From contig JAQCKY010000022.1 in the NCBI GenBank assembly GCA_027592155.1, positions 1 to 11,253 of the forward strand: a DNA stretch of 11,253 nt. Reading direction: 5' to 3'. The stretch comes from Pseudomonadota bacterium. GTDB taxonomy: Bacteria; Pseudomonadota; Alphaproteobacteria; Rhodospirillales; UBA2165. Each line of letters begins with the position of its first letter. Within the stretch, counting starts at the first letter, position 1. The translations under genes were made by a program, and so were the position numbers. The notes beneath the pieces are model-generated. The model searched no databases. It worked only from the letters and a program-made list of their open reading frames with translations, and was not told the DNA's origin. Positions 1 through 6,260 of this stretch are shown one piece after another.

Positions 1-333
1 CGTTCAAATTCAATATTGTATGCGAAATACTTAATGTTTCCTTTCGAATAGAGCCTCTAGTCACCTACCACTGCACTCGCTTAAGGCTATAGCCCCGAAG
101 CAATATTTTATTTTTATACTATTATTGATTAATTATATTTAGACAGCTGGAATGCCAGAGTTTTCATTGACCTTATTTAATTAACTGTTTTTGATATAAT
201 CATAGATAATACATTGATATATAATATAATATTTGAATCGACATTCCTTTTCTCTATCCCCGGCTTGGTATCCTCAACAACATCGTCTATTTTCGCGGCG
301 GAATTATGACGGCAACCTGAAAGCCCAAACCAA
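1..333. other. AT-rich gene-free stretch upstream of queH
   Basis: No protein-coding frame, tRNA or rRNA is recognisable here. The base composition, especially from about 97 to 240, is far richer in A and T than the rest of the window. It holds three exact TATAAT hexamers (195-200, 220-225, 225-230), a short palindrome GGCTATAGCC (85-94) and a weak 4-bp hairpin (CTGG 147-150 with CCAG 155-158). It most likely contains the queH promoter and perhaps the tail of an upstream intergenic region. I see no convincing terminator and no gene remnant. Confidence 0.6.
192..200 (+). promoter_or_regulatory. Candidate extended -10 promoter for queH
   Basis: TGATATAAT at 192-200 fits the extended -10 form TGnTATAAT. 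A TTGACC hexamer at 167-172 resembles a -35 box but lies 22 bp away, too far for a standard spacer, so the site would rely on the extended -10. It would give a leader of about 125 nt before the queH start at 334. In such AT-rich DNA, chance matches are common; two more TATAAT hexamers follow at 220-230. Confidence 0.3.
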
Positions 334-999
334 ATGTCGGAAGACCGGCCAAAACTGACGACACCGGATCAGTCCACCAAGATCTTGATGCATTCCTGCT
401 GCGCGCCCTGCGCCGGCGACGTCATGAATGAAGTTACACGATCGGGCATCGAGTATGAGGTGTTGTTCTATAATCCGAACATTCACCCAGTTCGGGAATA
501 CGAACTGCGCAAAAATGAAAACAAACGCCACGCCGACAAACTCGGCGTTGGGTTTGTCGATCTCGACTATGACAAAGATAACTGGTTCGAACGGGTCAAA
601 GGGTTCGAGATGGAACCGGAGCGCGGGCACCGCTGCACCCTTTGCTTCGATATGCGGTTTGAACGATCCGCCTTATATGCCGTCGAGAACGGCTATAGTG
701 TCTTTACCAGCACCCTCGGCACGTCACGCTGGAAGGATATCAACCAGATTAACGGCTGCGGGGAGCGGGCCGCCGCACGCTATGACGGCCTCAGCTATTG
801 GACCCACAATTGGCGCAAAAAGGGCGGTGCCCAGCGGATGATCGAGATTTCCAAGGACGAAAACTTCTACCAACAGGAATATTGCGGCTGCGTCTATTCC
901 CTACGGGATACCAACGCCCATCGTAAGGCGACCGGCCGGGACCCGATCAAGTTCGGGGAGAATTATTACGGCCAGGAGAACACGGAGTCCGACTCCTAA
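334..999 (+). CDS. queH: Epoxyqueuosine reductase QueH (DUF208 family)
   Basis: This enzyme catalyses the last step of queuosine synthesis, reducing epoxyqueuosine to queuosine in the anticodon wobble position of GUN tRNAs; it is the non-cobalamin alternative to QueG and acts in the cytoplasm. The 221-residue protein shows the family signatures in order: HSCCAPC near residues 20-26 (adjacent cysteines 22-23 plus Cys26), a YNPNIHP segment at 46-52, the RCTLC pair at 100-104 (Cys101, Cys104) and the C-terminal YCGCVYS at 183-189. These cysteines match the Fe-S and metal-binding set known for QueH. The start at 334 leaves about 16 residues before the conserved core; its ribosome-binding site is weak (only GAAAG-like). 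The gene ends 3 nt from the oppositely oriented dctM stop. It has no evident functional link to the catabolic genes nearby. Confidence 0.93.
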   Translation: MSEDRPKLTTPDQSTKILMHSCCAPCAGDVMNEVTRSGIEYEVLFYNPNIHPVREYELRKNENKRHADKLGVGFVDLDYDKDNWFERVKGFEMEPERGHRCTLCFDMRFERSALYAVENGYSVFTSTLGTSRWKDINQINGCGERAAARYDGLSYWTHNWRKKGGAQRMIEISKDENFYQQEYCGCVYSLRDTNAHRKATGRDPIKFGENYYGQENTESDS

Positions 1000-1002
1000 C
1001 CC

Positions 1003-2295
1003 CTATTTTACGAAGGACGGCAGCCAGGTCGCGATCTGGGGGATCATCATGATCAAAACCAGGCAGACAATCATCGCCAGGATAAACGGCCAGACGCCGC
1101 GATAGATTGCCCAGAGATCGACATCGAAGATCGCTGACTTCACGACGAAGACATTCATCCCGATGGGGGGCGTGATCAGCCCCATCTCCACCACGATAAT
1201 CATCACGATTCCGAACCAAATCAGGTCGACGCCCAAGGGCTCGATGATCGGCACGAAGATCGGCACGGTCAGCAGCAGCATCGCCAGGGAATCAAACACG
1301 CAGCCCAAGACGAGCAAGATTGCGCACATCACCAAAATCACGGTGATCACCGAGACATCCAGGGACTGAATGCTGGTCACAAGGAAGTCGGCGAGCCCCG
1401 CAAGACTGACAAATTGGGAGAAGATCAAAGCGCCGAACGCCACCACGAAGATCATCCCGGTCGTACGGCCCGCATCGACGAGCGACTCGAACAGTTCCTT
1501 CCAGCCCAAGGCCCGGCGGGCCAAGGCAAAGAGGAAGGCCCCCATTGCACCGACACCGGCGGCCTCGGTCGGCGTAAAGAACCCAAAGAATATACCGCCC
1601 AAAACCAAGGCGAAGAGGGCAATGATCCCCCAGACCCGGGTCAGCACCCGCCCCCGTTCCGACCAGCTTTTCTTTTCCCCGGGCGGTCCGATTTCCGGTT
1701 TTATCCAGGTCGCAACCGAAATTGACAAGATAAACAGAACCGTCAGCAAAATGCCCGGTAGCAGTCCGGCGATAAACAACTTACCGATGTCGGTCTCGGT
1801 CAAAATGCCGTAGATCACCATGGGCACACTCGGGGGAATTAGAATGCCGAGCGTCCCGCCCGCGGCCACTGATCCCGCGGCCAAGCTGTCCTGATAACCG
1901 TGTTTGCGCATCGCCGGCATGGCAACTTTCGCCATCGTCGCCGCCGTCGCCAAGGATGATCCCGATACCGCCGCAAACCCACCGCAGGCGGCAACGGTTG
2001 CCATGGCGAGCCCACCGCGCCGATGCCCGAGCCAGGCATTGGTGGCGTCATAGAGCTCATCGGAGAGCCCCGCCCGATGCACAAAGGCCCCCATCAGGAT
2101 AAAGAGCGGCAGCACGGAAAATCCGAAATTGGTCGAGATATCAAGGATTTGTTGCCCGGCCATGGCGAGGCCCGGCTCAATCCCCCGGACGACGGCAAAT
2201 CCGCCGAGGCCGACGAGCATCAGGCCAAACCCTAAGGGAACACCGATAAAGACAAGGACGAAAAGCGCAACAAAACCGAGGACGACGACTTCCAT
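1003..2295 (-). CDS. dctM: TRAP transporter large permease subunit (DctM family)
   Basis: This is the large transmembrane subunit of a tripartite ATP-independent periplasmic transporter, which carries out sodium-driven uptake of organic acids or related solutes through the inner membrane together with DctQ and a periplasmic DctP protein. The 430-residue length is normal for the family. It is almost entirely hydrophobic helices, beginning with a long segment at about 2-35. Family-typical stretches are visible: GILIPPSVPMVIYG near residue 150, TPTEAAGVGA in the middle, and LITPPIGMNVFVVKS near residue 375. The ATG at 2295 has an AGGA about 8 nt upstream. It lies 23 nt downstream of dctQ on the same strand, so the two are co-transcribed. 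The substrate cannot be read from the permease. No dctP is adjacent. Confidence 0.93.
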   Translation of the reverse strand: MEVVVLGFVALFVLVFIGVPLGFGLMLVGLGGFAVVRGIEPGLAMAGQQILDISTNFGFSVLPLFILMGAFVHRAGLSDELYDATNAWLGHRRGGLAMATVAACGGFAAVSGSSLATAATMAKVAMPAMRKHGYQDSLAAGSVAAGGTLGILIPPSVPMVIYGILTETDIGKLFIAGLLPGILLTVLFILSISVATWIKPEIGPPGEKKSWSERGRVLTRVWGIIALFALVLGGIFFGFFTPTEAAGVGAMGAFLFALARRALGWKELFESLVDAGRTTGMIFVVAFGALIFSQFVSLAGLADFLVTSIQSLDVSVITVILVMCAILLVLGCVFDSLAMLLLTVPIFVPIIEPLGVDLIWFGIVMIIVVEMGLITPPIGMNVFVVKSAIFDVDLWAIYRGVWPFILAMIVCLVLIMMIPQIATWLPSFVK

Positions 2296-2318
2296 GATCT
2301 ATTCCTACTCCCGCCTAC

Positions 2319-2861
2319 TCACTCGGTGGGGGCCGAGCTCGGAAGCACTTTTCCGGCCAGCGCCATCACGATCAACACAAGAATGATCGCAAATGCCAGG
2401 GCGGTTAAGGCGCTCATGAAATAGGCGATCGGAGCAATCGGCCATTCGAGAAAGCCGGTAATCTGCTTGCCCTCGGCGAGCACCTCGCCTTGGACCCACA
2501 TGCGCCATCCGATGACGGCGAGGGAAACGGCGCTGACGCAGAGGACGAAGATCTGCTGAATATGCGTGAAGTGGCGCTTAAAGTAGCCCTCGAAGATCGA
2601 CACCGTTACATGGCCGTTATCCCAGGTAATCAGGGGCAACGAGATAAAGATAATGATCGCCAACAGGAACTGGACCATCTCAAATCCGCCTTTGACGGGG
2701 GTGTTGAAGAAGTTACGCCCGATGACGTCGGCCGTGACCAAGCTCATCATGGCAAATAATACCACCGCCATGATCATTGCGAGTGCGCCGTTTAACCGAG
2801 TTATCAGGCGCGCAACCGGGGTGGCGCCCCGCGGGTCCACATCGATAGAGGCCTCTGTCAC
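2319..2861 (-). CDS. dctQ: TRAP transporter small permease subunit (DctQ family)
   Basis: This is the small four-helix membrane subunit that pairs with DctM. The 180-residue protein has a polar N-terminus of about 20 residues, then four hydrophobic segments (roughly residues 26-46, 64-80, 98-118, 147-168). The family-typical VTADVIGRNFF follows the first helix, and P-L-I-T-W-D-N-G-H-V sits after the second. It starts with GTG at 2861; an AGGGGG-type ribosome-binding site is properly spaced upstream, and no ATG precedes the first helix. It is the first gene of the dctQ-dctM operon and is transcribed divergently from the aminotransferase gene, suggesting shared control. DctP is usually encoded next to dctQ but is missing here. 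Confidence 0.9.
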   Translation of the reverse strand: MTEASIDVDPRGATPVARLITRLNGALAMIMAVVLFAMMSLVTADVIGRNFFNTPVKGGFEMVQFLLAIIIFISLPLITWDNGHVTVSIFEGYFKRHFTHIQQIFVLCVSAVSLAVIGWRMWVQGEVLAEGKQITGFLEWPIAPIAYFMSALTALAFAIILVLIVMALAGKVLPSSAPTE

Positions 2862-2863
2862 GA

Positions 2864-2890
2864 TTTCCCCCTTATTCCCCTAATTCCCTT
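2864..2890 (-). repeat. Three tandem 9-nt purine repeats in the dctQ leader
   Basis: Read on the - strand, the 27 nt directly before the dctQ start consist of three near-identical 9-mers: AAGGGAATT (2890-2882), AGGGGAATA (2881-2873) and AGGGGGAAA (2872-2864). Each contains a Shine-Dalgarno-like purine run. The last one is correctly spaced from the GTG start and is the likely ribosome-binding site; the others may be accidental or may act as standby ribosome sites. Confidence 0.55.
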
Positions 2891-2939
2891 CGCTAGGCGG
2901 CAAGACTAGTGGCCCGCGCGTCGCCCGGCAAGTTGGGAC

Positions 2940-2951
2940 AGAAAAATTTCT
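2940..2951. promoter_or_regulatory. AT-rich dyad, candidate operator between dctQ and the aminotransferase gene
   Basis: AGAAAAATTTCT is a perfect 5+5 inverted repeat around AA. It sits in the divergent intergenic region, 22 bp upstream of the candidate -35 box for the aminotransferase gene. It resembles the AAGAA-AA-TTCTT dyad at 10109-10120 beside lrp. A binding role is inferred only. Confidence 0.3.
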
Positions 2952-2973
2952 ATAGGGCGGCCGCCAGGCTTGC

Positions 2974-3001
2974 TTGGCAAAGCGGCGGTGCCCCTTATAA
3001 G
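2974..3001 (+). promoter_or_regulatory. Candidate sigma70-type promoter for the aminotransferase operon
   Basis: TTGGCA (2974-2979) and TATAAG (2996-3001) are separated by 16 bp, each one mismatch from the consensus TTGACA/TATAAT. Transcription would start near 3008, giving a leader of about 43 nt before the ATG at 3051. This placement argues against the in-frame TTG at 2970 being the translation start. Confidence 0.45.
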
Positions 3002-3050
3002 CTCTCATCTTGAAGTCCGTTTGACCGCACCGCAACCGATCGAGATTGTC

Positions 3051-4427
3051 ATGGGTAATACGCCGACCGACGCCGACAACTTCATCATCGAGCATAATGC
3101 CAGGAGCCAATGGCATCCGATGATCGACCCCAAGGTATCGGCGGCGAGCCCTCCGCTCATCGTCTCCGGCGGTGAGGGTGTGCACATCACCGACCATACG
3201 GGAAAGCGCTATCTCGACTGCACCGCCGGGCTTTGGAACGTCAATGTCGGCTATAACCGGCCAGAGGTGAAGCAGGCGATCATCGATCAGCTCGATAAGC
3301 TCGCCTATTACAACACCTTCGGCGCCTCGACCAATGCGCCGTCGATTGAGCTTTCCGTCCGGCTTACCGACATGTTGGCCGAGGAAGATATCGTCAAGGT
3401 TATGTTCTCGTCGGGCGGCTCCGACGCCAACGAGACCGCCTATAAGATCGCGCGTCATTACTGGAAGCTCGAGGGCCGGCCAGAAAAGACAAAATTCATT
3501 TCCCTGAAAGAAGGCTATCACGGCCTTCATTTCGGCGGCATGTCGGCGACCGGCAATACGGCCTGGAAACGGGCCTATGAGCCGATGGTTCCAGGCTTCT
3601 CCCATATCCAAAATCCCGACCTCTACCGCAATCCCTGGACGCAAGACCCCGCCGAGCTCGGCGAGATTTGCGCCGACTTGCTCGACCGGGAAATCCAGAT
3701 GCAGGGGCCCGACACGGTCGCGGCCTTTGTCGGCGAACCGGTTCAAGGGGTCGCCGGTGTCATCGTGCCGCCGGAGAACTATTGGCCGCTGATACGCGCC
3801 GTTTGCGACAAGCACGACGTGCTGCTGATCGCCGATGAAATCGTCACCGGGTTCGGGCGGACCGGCACCATGTTCGGCTCGCGCACCTTCGGCTTCAAAC
3901 CCGATTTGATGTGTCTCGCGAAAGGGATCAATTCCGGCTATGTGCCGTTGGGTGCCACCGCCGTCGGCGCGCGCGTCGCAAAAGCCTGGGACAAGGAAAA
4001 CCCGATGGCGGCTATTATGCACGGCTATACCTATAGCGGTCATCCCCTGGCTTGTGCTGCAGCCAACGCAAACCTCAAAATCGTCGTGGACGAAGACCTG
4101 CCCGCCAATTCGGCAAAACAAGGAACCTATTTCCTGGCCGGGCTTGAGGACCTCAAATCCCGCCATAAAGCCATCGGCGACGTGCGCGGAAAAGGCCTGA
4201 TGCTCTGCATCGATTTGGTGCTGGACCGGGAGACCAAACAGCCTTTCCCGGTCGGGCATGACTATACGACCGAGCTCGGCAACATCTTTCGGCGCGAAGG
4301 GCTGATGGCACGGGTCCAGGGCAACAAAATCATCCTGTCGCCGCCGCTGGTGATCCAACAGGAGAATATCGACGAAGCGCTGCGCATCTTCGATCTCTCC
4401 TTTGCCGAAATGGGCGATGGGTTCTAG
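3051..4427 (+). CDS. Class III (omega) aminotransferase, PLP-dependent
   Basis: This is a fold-type I PLP enzyme that moves an amino group from an omega-amine or omega-amino acid to an oxo acid, typically pyruvate; it is cytoplasmic. From the ATG at 3051 it has 458 residues, the usual length. Visible motifs are LDCTAGLWNVNVGY (55-68), the cofactor-phosphate loop SSGGSDANETA (120-130), YHG at 156-158, the PLP-ring aspartate in IADEIVTGFGRTG (Asp262) and the Schiff-base lysine in LAKGINSGY (Lys291). The open frame extends to a TTG at 2970, but the extra residues do not resemble the family and overlap a likely promoter. It is closest in style to the putrescine/beta-alanine:pyruvate group; the exact substrate is unclear. 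Its stop codon overlaps the ribosome-binding site of the next gene, a deacetylase, which suggests a coupled deacetylate-then-transaminate pathway (inference). Confidence 0.92.
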   Translation: MGNTPTDADNFIIEHNARSQWHPMIDPKVSAASPPLIVSGGEGVHITDHTGKRYLDCTAGLWNVNVGYNRPEVKQAIIDQLDKLAYYNTFGASTNAPSIELSVRLTDMLAEEDIVKVMFSSGGSDANETAYKIARHYWKLEGRPEKTKFISLKEGYHGLHFGGMSATGNTAWKRAYEPMVPGFSHIQNPDLYRNPWTQDPAELGEICADLLDREIQMQGPDTVAAFVGEPVQGVAGVIVPPENYWPLIRAVCDKHDVLLIADEIVTGFGRTGTMFGSRTFGFKPDLMCLAKGINSGYVPLGATAVGARVAKAWDKENPMAAIMHGYTYSGHPLACAAANANLKIVVDEDLPANSAKQGTYFLAGLEDLKSRHKAIGDVRGKGLMLCIDLVLDRETKQPFPVGHDYTTELGNIFRREGLMARVQGNKIILSPPLVIQQENIDEALRIFDLSFAEMGDGF

Positions 4428-4431
4428 GAGG
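4426..4431 (+). promoter_or_regulatory. Ribosome-binding site embedded in the aminotransferase stop codon
   Basis: AGGAGG at 4426-4431 includes the last two bases of the TAG stop of the aminotransferase gene. It lies 2 nt from the ATG at 4434 and 5 nt from the ATG at 4437. The spacing favours 4437 as the real start, shortening the deacetylase by one residue. The arrangement implies translational coupling. Confidence 0.7.
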
Positions 4432-4433
4432 CC

Positions 4434-5543
4434 ATGATGGCGACCGGTTTTATCTGGCACGAAACCTATATGTGGCACCAAAGCGGCGCCTATTTCGGCA
4501 TACCGAGCAGCGAGAGCCCGATCCAACCCAGTGCTCACCCGGAAGACCCGGAGACCAAACGACGGTTCAAGAACCTGCTCGACGTCAGCGGTCTCTCCGA
4601 GGCGCTGACGATGATTCCGGCGAGGCCGACCACAGAAGAGACGCTGGGCCGTTTCCATACGCCGCAGCATATTAAGATGGTCAAAGCCGTCAGCGAGTCG
4701 GGCGGCGGTAATGTCGGCAAGCGCTTTCCCACGAATATCGGCCCGCACGGATACGAAATCGCGTTGCTGGCGGCCGGCGGCGTGATCGCGGCCGTCGACG
4801 CCGTGCTCGACGGTGACATCCAAAATGCCTATGCCCTGGTCCGCCCGCCCGGCCATCATGCCCTCGCCGACGAAGCCATGGGGTTCTGCATCTTCGCCAA
4901 CGCGGCCTTGGCGGGCATGCATGCGCTGGAGGCCCGCGGCCTCGATCGCATCGCCTTTGTCGATTGGGACGTCCATCACGGCAACGGCACCGAGAGCGCC
5001 TTTTGGCATGACCCCCGGGCGCTGACCATCTCGATCCATCAGGACAACTGTTTCCCCCTCGAGTCAGGCGCCGTCGGCGACATTGGGGCCGGCGACGGTG
5101 AGGGTTATAACATCAACATTCCCCTGCCGCCCGGGTCGGGGCGCGGCGCATACGAAGCGGCCTTCGAGCGGGTGGTCTGCCCGGCGCTCAGGACCTTCAA
5201 GCCGCAACTCATCTTCGTGCCGTCAGGCTTCGACGCCGGCGGCCAGGATCCGCTCGGCCGGATGATGGCCAACAGCGAGCTCTACCGCCGCCTCACCGGC
5301 ATGCTGATGGATGTCGCGGCCGACTGCTGCGACGGCCGGATCGTCATGAGCCATGAAGGCGGCTATTCGATTTATTCGGTGCCTTATTTCGGCCTGGCCG
5401 TGATGGAACAACTGTCCGGCATCCGCACCCTCGTGCAGGACCCCTACCTGCCGCCCATGGAACGGCAGGGTTATCATGGTTTGCAAGTTCACCAAGACGC
5501 GGTGATCAAAAGCGTCGAACCCCTAGCGATGCGCTGCACATAG
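4434..5543 (+). CDS. Class II histone deacetylase-like amidohydrolase (HdaH / acetylpolyamine amidohydrolase superfamily)
   Basis: This is a zinc hydrolase of the arginase-deacetylase fold, which removes acetyl or other acyl groups from amines. The protein has 369 residues (368 from the better-spaced ATG at 4437). Key elements: RPPGHHA with the catalytic His pair 141-142, FVDWDVHHGNGT with zinc ligands Asp179 and His181, SGFDAGGQDPLGRM with zinc ligand Asp267, and EGGYS with the transition-state Tyr311. The opening GFIWHETYMWH, the TKRRFKNLL segment near 41 and the NINIPLPPGSG stretch resemble the HDAC-like amidohydrolase HdaH of Bordetella/Alcaligenes, as I recall it. All active-site residues are present. 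Bacteria lack histones of the eukaryotic type, so the natural substrate is probably a small acetylated amine such as a polyamine; the tight coupling to an aminotransferase supports this (inference). No signal peptide is seen, so it should be cytoplasmic. Confidence 0.92.
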   Translation: MMATGFIWHETYMWHQSGAYFGIPSSESPIQPSAHPEDPETKRRFKNLLDVSGLSEALTMIPARPTTEETLGRFHTPQHIKMVKAVSESGGGNVGKRFPTNIGPHGYEIALLAAGGVIAAVDAVLDGDIQNAYALVRPPGHHALADEAMGFCIFANAALAGMHALEARGLDRIAFVDWDVHHGNGTESAFWHDPRALTISIHQDNCFPLESGAVGDIGAGDGEGYNINIPLPPGSGRGAYEAAFERVVCPALRTFKPQLIFVPSGFDAGGQDPLGRMMANSELYRRLTGMLMDVAADCCDGRIVMSHEGGYSIYSVPYFGLAVMEQLSGIRTLVQDPYLPPMERQGYHGLQVHQDAVIKSVEPLAMRCT

Positions 5544-5582
5544 CGGCTGATCCGAGGCGCCGACCTGTCCGTATTTCCTTTT

Positions 5583-6041
5583 ATGACACGATCCCCCAAA
5601 ACCAAAGCCAGGCGCGACATCGAATTCGCACCGGAGCTTTCTCCCCAACAGATGCTTGAGCTCGGTGTGTTCGGCGGGGCCTATTTTGACGGCGATATTG
5701 CGGAGTATCCGCCGGAGTGGTTTACGAATGCCAATCTCAGCGCAAACGGGTTCGACGCCGACCTCAACCGGTTCGGTGTTGCCGCCGGACAGAGCCGCGC
5801 GGTGTGGCAGGAAAAGGGTTGGATTACCACCGACGACCCGCTCGGTTGGTTTCAATGGTATTGCCGGTACAGCATGGGGCGGCGACTGCCCGGCGTGGAT
5901 GCCTTTCAAATCCGCCGCTGGTATCAGTTCGGCGCCCGGCATCTGCCGCAGATCAGGAAAAATTGTGAGCCCGGCGATGTCGCCTGCCGACCGCGGCAAC
6001 GCCAAGCGGTGCTGCAATGGGCGTACGATCCGTTTGTGTAA
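5583..6041 (+). CDS. Hypothetical protein, 152 residues, aromatic-rich
   Basis: I do not recognise a named family with certainty. The protein is soluble-looking, with a basic N-terminus (MTRSPKTKARR), a GVFGGAYFDGDIAEYPPEWF segment at about 28-47, and a centre rich in W, F and Y (EKGWITTDDPLGWFQWYCRY at 77-96), followed by a basic stretch with RRLPGVDAFQIRRWYQFGARH. It has two cysteines in the C-terminal part (CEPGDVAC) and no transmembrane helix or signal peptide. The pattern of conserved-looking Gly-Tyr-Phe and Trp-Phe-Tyr blocks fits a genuine folded domain. It starts 39 nt after the deacetylase gene on the same strand and is probably in the same transcript; the ATG at 5583 has no clear ribosome-binding site. 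A role linked to the preceding two enzymes is possible but unsupported. Confidence 0.7.
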   Translation: MTRSPKTKARRDIEFAPELSPQQMLELGVFGGAYFDGDIAEYPPEWFTNANLSANGFDADLNRFGVAAGQSRAVWQEKGWITTDDPLGWFQWYCRYSMGRRLPGVDAFQIRRWYQFGARHLPQIRKNCEPGDVACRPRQRQAVLQWAYDPFV

Positions 6042-6092
6042 GCGTGGATCGTTAGTCTAGCTTAGCCCCGTGCGAGATTCCGAGGTTCTTCC

Positions 6093-6260
6093 GTGACGGT
6101 CCAATCACAAACAAATTTCTTGATCGCCGGTGGCGGGCCAAGTGGCCTGGCGCGGCAACGGCAATCACGCCAAGCCCTAATAAATTTTCAATCAGGTTCC
6201 GGTCCGGGACGCCCGGTTACCGATCCAAGTCGATGGAGAAACAATAGATGGCAGAAATGA
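6093..6260 (+). pseudogene. N-terminal remnant of an FAD-dependent monooxygenase-like gene
   Basis: A GTG at 6093 preceded by GAGGT (6082-6086, 6-nt spacing) opens a 55-codon frame ending with TGA at 6258-6260. Residues 9-20 read FLIAGGGPSGLA, the nucleotide-binding beta-alpha-beta start of class A flavoprotein monooxygenases and related FAD oxidoreductases (GxGxxG at residues 13-18). Straight after this motif the similarity stops: the following residues (RQRQSRQALINFQSG...) lack the expected helix and E/D-ending second strand, and the frame then runs into the Gfo/Idh/MocA gene and terminates 13 nt inside it. The simplest reading is a gene whose start and first 20 codons survive after an internal deletion. 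A functional short leader ORF coupled to the downstream gene is a less likely alternative. Confidence 0.5.

Noticed and set aside
141..165. Possible terminator hairpin (CTGG-aatg-CCAG followed by AGTTTT)
   Set aside because: The stem is only about 4 bp and the T-run is short; too weak to call.
2959..2986. GC-rich inverted repeat upstream of the aminotransferase gene (GCCGC with GCGGC, inner GCCA with TGGC)
   Set aside because: The stems are short, mutually exclusive and overlap the candidate promoter; not convincing as a terminator or riboswitch.
2970..3050. Upstream TTG start extending the aminotransferase by 27 residues
   Set aside because: The extension does not look like the family and overlaps a likely promoter (2974-3001); the ATG at 3051 gives the usual length.
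2880..5039. 719-codon open frame on the - strand opposite the aminotransferase and deacetylase genes
   Set aside because: Both + strand genes have complete catalytic motifs and ribosome-binding signals. The antisense product has no recognisable domain, and long antisense frames are expected from strong G/C third-position bias.
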